A DNA stretch of 55,079 nt from an uncultured Opitutia bacterium (GTDB lineage Bacteria > Verrucomicrobiota > Verrucomicrobiia > Opitutales > Opitutaceae). The stretch is from contig CAIMAQ010000116.1 in assembly GCA_903839035.1 (NCBI GenBank), positions 1 to 55,079 on the forward strand. The letters run 5' to 3'. Numbering within the stretch: position 1 is the first letter of the stretch; each line of letters opens with the position of its first letter. The position numbers and the translations under genes are program-made. This document shows positions 35,202 through 42,776 of the stretch, one piece after another. A model generated the notes under the pieces. It was not told where the DNA came from and ran no database searches. It saw only the letters and a program-made list of their open reading frames with translations.

Positions 35202-36680
35202 TCACGACCAGAGCTTGAGCCGGGTTCCCTCCCAATACGTGGCAATCATCCCTTCGGGCACTTCGCTGCTCAGGAACTCGGTAAAGTAGCGCAATTCCGG
35301 CGGCACTTGGCGCCCGTCCGGGTCCCGGATCCACAGCAGGTGCTGCGGCTGCAGGCGCTTGAGCGACTCCGCGGCAAATCCCGCGGCCTCGTCCCGCAAT
35401 TGCGGGCAGTGTCGCGCCGCCACCATCGCCGTCCACAGGAAACGCGTGAGGCACTCCCCGAACATCCACGACGCCGTGTAGGAGAGCATGGGGTGTCCGC
35501 CAATCCAGTGCTCCTTGGCCGTCCGCTCCGTGCGCGGGCACGGGCGCCAGCTGCGGTCGGCAGCGTTCACCAGGAACCAGTAGAGATAACCCCAGTAGTG
35601 CGGATCGAAGCCCATCGCATGGTCGGCCCACCACAGCCGGACCGTGCGGTCCAGGTCTGCGCTGGTGAAGCGGTCCGGCATGCACTCATGGATGATCGAC
35701 GCGGCGATCGCCGTGAACTGGCAGTGGATGATCTGTTCCCAGTGCACGAATTCCCCGGGACGCTTCTGGTTGTGGACAAAGATTTCCCAGCTCGGCTCCC
35801 GCCACCTGTCCGCCTTGATCTCCCCGATCGTCGAGTCGAGGCGGTTGTGCGTCATCCACCGTCCGTGGCTCATCACGTGCTCGAAAGCCGGAAGGTATTT
35901 CTTGTCGCCGGACAACTTGTACGCGGCCGCCACCACCGCGGCCATGATCGCGTTGTAGTCCGTGTAGTCCCGGCCCATGTCGAAGTGGTTGCCGTTCTCG
36001 AAGTGCAGCGTGAAGTCGGCGGCGATGAGGTAGTCCGCGAAGGCCTGGATCATCGTGCGGATCTCCGCCTGCTCGTCCGGCGACGCGACCGGATAGAACG
36101 TCCACAGCCCCCACATCGCATGCAGGTACTGGTCCCCGGTCGTATGGCCGGAGAACTCGAAATGGTAGGGTTTGCCCATGAATCCCGCGCGGCCGTGCTC
36201 CACTCCCAGCTGGTAAATCCGGTGCAATGAGCCATACGCCTTGCGCGCCGCCGCCAGCGCCGCGGGATCGCTCGACGCCAGGAACCGGACGCTCTGCGCC
36301 GCGAGATGGCTGCCCGACGTCGTGATCGAGTTCTCGTTGTTGAAGAAATCGGTCACGGAACGGAACTTCAGCCCGAAGTTGTCGGTGAACTGGTCCATTC
36401 CGTCGAAATCGGACGGACGCACCGGCCGCAGGCCTTCCGGCGTGACTTTCGACATGCACACAAAGATCCCGCTCGGATGAGCCCGCGTCGCCGAGGTCTG
36501 CCGCTCAATCCATTCGATTTTCTGTCGGAGCGTGAGCGCGTTAAACCCGGGAAAGAGCCCTTCGATCGGATTGGGTCCGCCGCCCGGGTGCGCGCCCGGC
36601 GACGACGCCAGCAGGTCCAGCAGCGGAAACGAGACTCCGCCGACCACGAGGGTTTTCACGAATGCACGCCGGGTGTTCAT
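35202..36680 (-). CDS. secreted toroid-like protein with twin-arginine-type signal, copy B
   Basis: The 492-residue protein starts [19 protein letters not shown], a twin-arginine-like export signal (RRAFVK followed by a hydrophobic stretch), suggesting it may be exported folded. The rest is helix-rich with many Trp/Tyr/His, including [14 protein letters not shown] and [13 protein letters not shown], and aligns with copy A just downstream. No exact family is recognised; an (alpha/alpha) toroid glycosidase or lyase is the best guess. Its start overlaps the stop of the YjhG-type dehydratase by four bases (36677-36680). Confidence 0.62.
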   Translation of the reverse strand: MNTRRAFVKTLVVGGVSFPLLDLLASSPGAHPGGGPNPIEGLFPGFNALTLRQKIEWIERQTSATRAHPSGIFVCMSKVTPEGLRPVRPSDFDGMDQFTDNFGLKFRSVTDFFNNENSITTSGSHLAAQSVRFLASSDPAALAAARKAYGSLHRIYQLGVEHGRAGFMGKPYHFEFSGHTTGDQYLHAMWGLWTFYPVASPDEQAEIRTMIQAFADYLIAADFTLHFENGNHFDMGRDYTDYNAIMAAVVAAAYKLSGDKKYLPAFEHVMSHGRWMTHNRLDSTIGEIKADRWREPSWEIFVHNQKRPGEFVHWEQIIHCQFTAIAASIIHECMPDRFTSADLDRTVRLWWADHAMGFDPHYWGYLYWFLVNAADRSWRPCPRTERTAKEHWIGGHPMLSYTASWMFGECLTRFLWTAMVAARHCPQLRDEAAGFAAESLKRLQPQHLLWIRDPDGRQVPPELRYFTEFLSSEVPEGMIATYWEGTRLKLWS

Positions 36681-38653
36681 AAGGAGGGGGAAAGGTCCTG
36701 CCGGGACGCGGCGGCCTCCGCCGCCAGCCCCTTGGCCAGCAACTCACTGATGCGGCGGGCGTCGTAGACACAGCCCGCCCAGCTCCCGCCGCTCGCGTTC
36801 TGGAGCGCCGACCAGAGACGCGTGTCGTCGGGCACGCGCGGATCGGCCTGCATCACCGGATTGCGGGGACGCGCCGCCAGCTCGGCGGCGTCGAGTCCGA
36901 CGGCCTCGACCGTGCCGGTGAGATTGCGGGTATCGATGCACACGCGCACGCGGTCGCCGTCGCGCAGTTTGCCGATCGGGCCGCCGGCCCAGCCCTCTGG
37001 GCTGATGTGGCCGATGCACGCCCCGGTGGAGACCCCGGAAAACCGGCCGTCGGTGAGCAGCGCGACCCGCTGGCCGTCGCGCACATACTTGAGCGCCGAC
37101 GTAACCTGGTAGGTTTCCGGCATGCCGCTGCCCGGCCCGATGCCAATCAGCACCAGCACCTCGCCGGCCCGGATGCGGTCGGCGCCGGTGGACTTCACCG
37201 CGGCAATGGCCGCGGCCTCGGACCCAAACACCCGCGCCGGGCCCTCGTGGCGATAGATGCCCTCCGCGTCGAGCAACGCCGGGGCGATGGCCGTGCTCTT
37301 CACCAACGCGCCCTCCGGCGCGAGGTTGCCACGGACAAAGGTGATCGTGCTCGTGCAGCCGCGCTGCCGCGCGCGCTCCGGGGTCATGATGACGTCGTCG
37401 GGATCGATGCCGTCGAGCTGATGGAGTTTTTCGCGCAACCGGCGGCGACGCTCGGACTGTTCCCACCATTCGAGATTTTCCCCGAGCGTCCGCCCGGTCA
37501 CGGTCCGCGCGCCAAGACGCAGGAGGCCCAGCGCCCGCAGTCGCAGCATCACCTCAGGCACACCGCCCGCGAGAAAGACCTGCACCGTGGCGTAACCCGT
37601 CGGCCCGTTCGGCAGCACGTCCACGAGCCGCGGTACCTCGCGGTTGATCCGGGTCCAGTCCTCGAAGGTCGGCCGGTCGAGTCCCGCGGTGAAAGCAATC
37701 GCCGGGAGGTGCAGCACAAGATTGGTCGAGCCGCCGACGGCCGCGTGCAGGACCATCGCATTGTGCAGCGCATCCGCATCCAGCAAGTCGCGCGTCGTCG
37801 TGCCCGCCTTTTCGAGAGCCAGCACCGCCCGCGCGGAACGCCGCGCCAGGTCGCGCCAAATCGGGGCGCCCGAGGGACTCAGCGCCGAGTGCGGCAACGC
37901 GAGGCCCAGCGCCTCGCCGATCACCTGGCTGGTCGCCGCCGTGCCCATGAACTGGCAGCCGCCGCCAGGGGAACCGCAGGCCTTGCAGCCCATCTCCGCC
38001 GCATGCGCGAGGGTCACCTGGCCTTGCGCGAACCGCGCCGCCAAAGTCTGGACCTTGCCCGTGTCCTCCGCCGCCTCCGCCAGCAGCGTGACGCCGCCGG
38101 GCACAAGAATGCCCGGCAACTGCGGCGAACCCGCCAGCGCGAGCAGCATGGCCGGCAGGCCCTTGTCACAGGTCGCAATGCCGATGACCCCGCGGCAGGT
38201 CGGGAGCGAGCGGATCAACCGCCGAAAAACGATCGCGGCGTCATTGCGAAACGCGAGGCTGTCCAGCATGCCGGCCGTGCCATTCGTGCGGCCGTCGCAG
38301 GGATCGCTGCAATAGCCGGCGAACGGAATCGCGCCCTGTGCCGAGAGCGTGCGCGCGGCTTCCTCCATGAGGAGACCAACCTCCCAGTGCCCCGTGTGAT
38401 AACCGAGCGCCACCGGCGTGCCGTCGGGTGCACGGATGCCGCCCTGGGTGCTGAGGATCAGAAATTCTTTACCGAGCAGTTTGCGCGGATCCCAACCCAT
38501 GCCGGCATTTTGGGTCAGGCCGAACAGATCGCCACTGGCCATTGCGCCGAGCCGCGAAGGATCGAGTGGCAAGCGCCCGACCGGGCCTGGCGCTGTCGTC
38601 CGCAGCTCGTAGATCGAGGCATCACCGGAATCGAGGAGCGGATCGGGAGTCAT
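36677..38653 (-). CDS. yjhG: YjhG/YagF-type D-xylonate (sugar-acid) dehydratase, IlvD/Edd superfamily
   Basis: The 658-residue protein belongs to the IlvD/Edd iron-sulphur dehydratases, and its length (about 655 in YjhG/YagF) and N-terminal extension place it in the YjhG/YagF branch. Cysteines for the cluster are at GYCSDPCDG (Cys115/Cys119), IATCDKGLP (Cys162) and the [10 protein letters not shown] segment (Cys226/Cys233); late conserved parts include [12 protein letters not shown] and [12 protein letters not shown]. YjhG and YagF dehydrate D-xylonate to 2-keto-3-deoxy-xylonate. The neighbouring FAH-family gene could process that product. It is 20 bases after that gene on the transcript. Confidence 0.87.
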   Translation of the reverse strand: MTPDPLLDSGDASIYELRTTAPGPVGRLPLDPSRLGAMASGDLFGLTQNAGMGWDPRKLLGKEFLILSTQGGIRAPDGTPVALGYHTGHWEVGLLMEEAARTLSAQGAIPFAGYCSDPCDGRTNGTAGMLDSLAFRNDAAIVFRRLIRSLPTCRGVIGIATCDKGLPAMLLALAGSPQLPGILVPGGVTLLAEAAEDTGKVQTLAARFAQGQVTLAHAAEMGCKACGSPGGGCQFMGTAATSQVIGEALGLALPHSALSPSGAPIWRDLARRSARAVLALEKAGTTTRDLLDADALHNAMVLHAAVGGSTNLVLHLPAIAFTAGLDRPTFEDWTRINREVPRLVDVLPNGPTGYATVQVFLAGGVPEVMLRLRALGLLRLGARTVTGRTLGENLEWWEQSERRRRLREKLHQLDGIDPDDVIMTPERARQRGCTSTITFVRGNLAPEGALVKSTAIAPALLDAEGIYRHEGPARVFGSEAAAIAAVKSTGADRIRAGEVLVLIGIGPGSGMPETYQVTSALKYVRDGQRVALLTDGRFSGVSTGACIGHISPEGWAGGPIGKLRDGDRVRVCIDTRNLTGTVEAVGLDAAELAARPRNPVMQADPRVPDDTRLWSALQNASGGSWAGCVYDARRISELLAKGLAAEAAASRQDLSPSL

Positions 38654-38672
38654 GGCGGGCGTGACAGCGGGT

Positions 38673-39503
38673 TCAGCCGACCACGTTGACCAGCGTGCCG
38701 ACCCCGGGCAGCGAGATCCGTATCTCGTCCCCGTGGGCCAGCGTGAAGGTGTCCGGCGGCACGATCCCCGTGCCGGTCATGAGATAGCAGCCGTGGGGAA
38801 ACGTGTTGTCCCGGAACAGCCAGTCCGCGAGCGACGGCAGCGGGCGCTTGATCTGGCCGAGCGTCGTCTCGCCGCCAAACACCGTCGTTCCGGACCGGTG
38901 AATCTCGATGGCGATGACCGCGTCCGGGCCCGGCAGCGTGCGGCTCACCACGAGGCAGGGACCGATGGCCGCACTGCGCTCGTAGACCTTGGCTTGGGGC
39001 AGGTAGAGCGGGTTCTCCCCCTCGATGTCGCGCGACGACATGTCGTTGCCCAGCGTGTAGCCGAAAATCGCGCCGTTGCGGTTGATCGCGAGGGTGAGCT
39101 CGGGCTCAGGCACATTCCAACGCGAGTCGGAGCGGATCCGCACCACCCCACCCGGTTCAGCCACCCGGTGCGGCGTCGCCTTGAAAAACAGCTCCGGCCG
39201 GTCGGCCTCGTAGACCTTGTCGTAGAAACTCCCGCCGCCACCGACCTTTGATTCCTCCATGCGCGCCGTGCGGCTGCGGTAGTAGGTCACGCCCGCGGCC
39301 CAGATTTCCTGCGACTGGAGCGGAGCGAGCAACCGGCCCGGAATGCCGTCAACCTTGCGCGCGTCCCGCAGCGCCGCCTGCAGCTGGGCCAGCGGATCCG
39401 GCGCCGCAAACAGGCCGTCCAGCGACAGCGACGCCGGCAGGGCGAAGCAGCGGCCGTCGGTTTCCGCCACCAATCCTTGGACGCCGGAATAAATTTTGAT
39501 CAT
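38673..39503 (-). CDS. fumarylacetoacetate hydrolase family enzyme, likely 2-keto-3-deoxy-pentonate dehydratase type
   Basis: The 276-residue protein has the FAH metal site: Glu133 and Glu135 in VPEPEL and Asp154 in [12 protein letters not shown], with the upstream [12 protein letters not shown] segment. In the AraD1/XylX-like branch these enzymes dehydrate 2-keto-3-deoxy-L-arabinonate or -D-xylonate to 2-oxoglutarate semialdehyde (Weimberg route). Lying next to a YjhG-type dehydratase supports this reading, though no semialdehyde dehydrogenase is in the window. Its start overlaps the stop of propeller paralogue 4 by four bases (39500-39503). Confidence 0.85.
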   Translation of the reverse strand: MIKIYSGVQGLVAETDGRCFALPASLSLDGLFAAPDPLAQLQAALRDARKVDGIPGRLLAPLQSQEIWAAGVTYYRSRTARMEESKVGGGGSFYDKVYEADRPELFFKATPHRVAEPGGVVRIRSDSRWNVPEPELTLAINRNGAIFGYTLGNDMSSRDIEGENPLYLPQAKVYERSAAIGPCLVVSRTLPGPDAVIAIEIHRSGTTVFGGETTLGQIKRPLPSLADWLFRDNTFPHGCYLMTGTGIVPPDTFTLAHGDEIRISLPGVGTLVNVVG

Positions 39504-41071
39504 GGAGCCGAGAAGTTACGGCCGGAAGTGAACCGGATCGAGTAGAGGTCGGTATCGCGCAGCACAAAATGCAAGCGGACTGCCCGCCCTGCCAGCGCGC
39601 GCAGGGTGGCGCCGTTCTTCCAGCGAACCACGCCGTCAATCTCGTCGCCGATGTGTTCGGGGCTGTCGGCCAGCGCGAAGCCGGGCAGCGGCGACCCGTC
39701 GAGGTCCTGGATTTCCACGCGGACGCTACCCGCCGCACTCGTGGCGTAATTCATCTGCAGCTCCTCACCCGAGATCCGCAGCGGCTTCGTCAGCAGCGAG
39801 CCGCCGGAATGCGGCGCGTTGACCGACGCAAAGCCGTCCACCCGGAGCACGAGGCGTTCGATGTGCCAGGCATCCTGGAGATAATTCCGGTTCACGAAGA
39901 ACATGATCCGGTCCGTCCCAAGGGGAAAGATGCCGGTCATGGGATAGTTGGTGCGCGAGACCCAGTTGCCCGCGCCCGGACCCGGGCGAACCAGCGCCTC
40001 GAGGAAGGTGCGGTCATATTGGGTTGAGCCGGCCCGGGTCGTCAGCATCACGCCGTCGGAACAGTCGTGGTTGTAGATGATGCCGCGCGGCGACTTGAGG
40101 CCGACGGCCTTGGCCTGCTCGTCCGTGACGGCGCTGCGCCCCTGCATGAACCGGGCGGCGAGGCCGACATAGAGATGGGGCGCGCGATAATAGGGCCCGG
40201 TGTTGTTGACGTAGAACTGCTCGGGCGGCGCATCCCCATAGGTCATCGGCACCAAGGTGGTCCAAGTCCGCAGGTCTTTCGAGGTTGTGCGCGCCATCGT
40301 GCGCAGTCGGTCGGCCGTCATGATACGGAAGTAGAACACGTAACACTGCTCGGCCTCGCTCCAGAACATCGTGTTGCCGCCATCGAAACTGTTGGGAAGG
40401 TCGCTCACCAGCGTGGGCTGGCGGTCCGCCGGGATCCGGTGGAAGACCAGGCCGTCCCCCGAGGCCCAGAGATCAATGCGCTTGGGTCCCTTGGGATCCT
40501 TGTAGGCGGTGTGGTTTTCGCCGCTCACGGGCACACTCTTGAGCGCCTTGACGCGCTCGCCGTCCGGCACGCCCGGGCGGGTATCAAGCCAGACCGTGCC
40601 GCCGAACAGATACCCCGAGTCATTCATCACAATGTTCGCATCGGTCCGCCCCGAGCGCTCGTCCCGGATGAGCGCGGGCTTGGTCCAGGTTTCCCCGTCG
40701 GTGCTCACGGCGACGCAAACCCGACCCAACTCATCCTCCTTATCCAGCGTCATGCCCCGGTAATAGAGCAGGTAACGGCCTTGGTGGTGGATCACCACGC
40801 CGCCGAAATTCGCCGGGCCTTCCCACGGGCGGTCAATTTTCACGACGTCGCCGGCGTGGGCCGGTTCGTGCAGCCGGAGGGTCGCGTGGTCCAGCCGCTC
40901 AATGAGGGTCTGGTCCACGAACAACTCGCGGCGCGAGCCGAGGTCCAGCACCGGCGGGGCCACAGGTGCGGCCGAGCCGGCCAGCCCGCCGGCCATCAGA
41001 CCGAAGACGGCCAGTCCGAGCCGGGAGGAGAGTTTCCATTGCAAACCGAAATCAGGCCGGGAGGAAGTCAT
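39500..41071 (-). CDS. secreted beta-propeller glycosidase-like protein, paralogue 4
   Basis: The 523-residue protein has a signal peptide (hydrophobic part [19 protein letters not shown]). The family opening is [27 protein letters not shown] and [10 protein letters not shown], followed by [16 protein letters not shown] and [20 protein letters not shown]. The C-terminal beta domain reads [46 protein letters not shown] and [10 protein letters not shown]. It is adjacent to paralogue 5 (42 bases) and closest to it and to paralogue 3. ATG 41071 was chosen as the start nearest the signal; an ATG eight codons upstream is possible. No ribosome binding site distinguishes them. Confidence 0.77.
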   Translation of the reverse strand: MTSSRPDFGLQWKLSSRLGLAVFGLMAGGLAGSAAPVAPPVLDLGSRRELFVDQTLIERLDHATLRLHEPAHAGDVVKIDRPWEGPANFGGVVIHHQGRYLLYYRGMTLDKEDELGRVCVAVSTDGETWTKPALIRDERSGRTDANIVMNDSGYLFGGTVWLDTRPGVPDGERVKALKSVPVSGENHTAYKDPKGPKRIDLWASGDGLVFHRIPADRQPTLVSDLPNSFDGGNTMFWSEAEQCYVFYFRIMTADRLRTMARTTSKDLRTWTTLVPMTYGDAPPEQFYVNNTGPYYRAPHLYVGLAARFMQGRSAVTDEQAKAVGLKSPRGIIYNHDCSDGVMLTTRAGSTQYDRTFLEALVRPGPGAGNWVSRTNYPMTGIFPLGTDRIMFFVNRNYLQDAWHIERLVLRVDGFASVNAPHSGGSLLTKPLRISGEELQMNYATSAAGSVRVEIQDLDGSPLPGFALADSPEHIGDEIDGVVRWKNGATLRALAGRAVRLHFVLRDTDLYSIRFTSGRNFSAP

Positions 41072-41113
41072 CGTGCAGGGGTGGGGTTGGGCCAAAGGGG
41101 GACCGGCGCCGGG

Positions 41114-42730
41114 CTATTTCACCGCCGGCGCGCCGGGAAACCGGAACGCGTACACGTCGGCGTCCAGCATCTGGAACTTGAGGCGGACGGGCTTCGTCAT
41201 GTAGCGCGCCACCGACTTCTGGCCGTGCCAGCTTACTTCGCCCGCGATGCGGTCGCCGATCAGGACGTCGCAGTCCGCCAGACTGAAACCCGGCAGCGGC
41301 TGCCCGGCCTCGTCCTGCAACTCCACCCGGATCTCACCCGCCGCGCTGGTCGAGAAATTTACTTCCAGATGGTCACCCGTGTAGGTGAACGGCACGGTGG
41401 TCATCGTGCCGCCGGCATACGGCGCGTTGACCGACGCGAAGCCGTCGGTCCGGAGCGAGATACGCTGGATATAGTTGGTCTTCTGGAGATGGTGCCGCGA
41501 GACGTAGAAGGAAATCTCCGCCGGACCCGTCGGGAGGATCCCGCCGCTGAGACTCGCGTAATTGCTGCGCGAACCCCAGTTGCCCAGCTCGGGCCCTGGC
41601 CGCAGGAAGGCCTCCATGAAGGGCCGGTCGAATGCCGTGCTGCCCGGCTTGGTCGTCAGCAACACGAGGTCATTGGCATCGCTCGCAAACGTGTAGGTGG
41701 GCGTCGTCTTGTTGCCCGGGAGGCGCATGATCTCGAGGGTCCGTTCCTCCTCGAGCGTGAGCGCGCGGCGGCCGGGGTTGAAGCGGTTCGCCAGCACGAT
41801 GTAGAGGCCCGGTGCGCGGAAATAGGGCGACGTGCAGGTCTCATAGAAATGCTCCCGCGGCGTGTCGCCGTAGGTCATGGGCTCGGGCTTCGACCACGTC
41901 ACGAGGTCGCGCGAAACCGAGCGGAACGACGTGCGGACGCCAGGCCGCACAATCATCCAGTCCGGCAGTGTGCGCAGATGGGTCTTCGCCTCCATGTCCC
42001 ACCAGCGGAAGTAACCGACAAAGGCCTGCTCCGCCTCGGACCAGCCGACGCTGCCGCCATCAAACGCGTTCACCCAGTCGCTCTCGAGATTGGCCTTGAT
42101 CGTGAGCTCGTGCCAGACGCGCCCGTCGGGCGAGCCCAATAGCTGCGCATGCAGGCCCTTGCCGGCCGCGCCGGCGCGGCGTTCGCCTTCGCGCATGTCG
42201 ATCGCCTTGACCCGTTCGTTCGCCGGGATGCCCGGCCGCGGGTCGTAAAAGGTGAAGCAGGCGGGGAACGACCGGCCACTCTCGTAGGCGACGATGTTGT
42301 TGTCCTTCGAACCCCGGAAATCGACGAGCCCGAGCGACGGTTTCTCCCACTTGATCCCGTCCTTACTCAGGGCCAGGCAGAGGTACTGGGTGTCAGGACC
42401 CTCCTTGCCGCTCGCGGTGTCCATGCCGCGGTAGAGCAGGTGATACAGGCCGTCGTGCAGGTAGATTGAGCTGATGAAGAACGCACTGCCCTCCCATGGT
42501 TTGTCGGACGTGATGATGGCTTCGCGGGACACCGGCACGCCGAGGCGCAACGCGGCCTGGCCGCCCACGCTCTCAATGATCGACCGGTCAACCATCAGCT
42601 GGAGGGATTCACCGAGCTTTTTCGGCCCCACCGCGTCGGCCGCGGTGAGCGACCGCGGGCCGGACCCCAACAACGCAACCACGGTGCCGAGGACCCGCCA
42701 GGCGGCGGTGGGAGGAGGGGTGGTTTTCAT
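41114..42730 (-). CDS. secreted beta-propeller glycosidase-like protein, paralogue 5
   Basis: The 538-residue protein has a signal peptide (AAWRVLGTVVALLGSGPRSL) and the opening GESLQLMVDRSIIESVGG, KPWEGSAFFIS, LYHLLYRGMDT and LSKDGIKWEKPSLGLVDF. A central blade has AFDGGSVGWSEAEQAFVGYF, parallel to paralogue 4. The C-terminal domain is [47 protein letters not shown] and LDADVYAFRF. ATG 42730 (MKTTPPP) gives a normal signal peptide; the open frame extends upstream into the end of the FG-GAP gene and is not used. It lies between the FG-GAP gene and paralogue 4 in block D. Confidence 0.77.
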   Translation of the reverse strand: MKTTPPPTAAWRVLGTVVALLGSGPRSLTAADAVGPKKLGESLQLMVDRSIIESVGGQAALRLGVPVSREAIITSDKPWEGSAFFISSIYLHDGLYHLLYRGMDTASGKEGPDTQYLCLALSKDGIKWEKPSLGLVDFRGSKDNNIVAYESGRSFPACFTFYDPRPGIPANERVKAIDMREGERRAGAAGKGLHAQLLGSPDGRVWHELTIKANLESDWVNAFDGGSVGWSEAEQAFVGYFRWWDMEAKTHLRTLPDWMIVRPGVRTSFRSVSRDLVTWSKPEPMTYGDTPREHFYETCTSPYFRAPGLYIVLANRFNPGRRALTLEEERTLEIMRLPGNKTTPTYTFASDANDLVLLTTKPGSTAFDRPFMEAFLRPGPELGNWGSRSNYASLSGGILPTGPAEISFYVSRHHLQKTNYIQRISLRTDGFASVNAPYAGGTMTTVPFTYTGDHLEVNFSTSAAGEIRVELQDEAGQPLPGFSLADCDVLIGDRIAGEVSWHGQKSVARYMTKPVRLKFQMLDADVYAFRFPGAPAVK

Positions 42731-42776
42731 GGGGAAATTTATCTTGGCGTGGGCGGCGGCGACCGGGGAGGCGGCA

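Noticed and set aside
40067-42142. 691-codon plus-strand open frame
   Set aside because: Antisense to propeller paralogues 4 and 5; the translation is rich in Arg/Ala/Val/Gly with no motif, a typical high-GC shadow.
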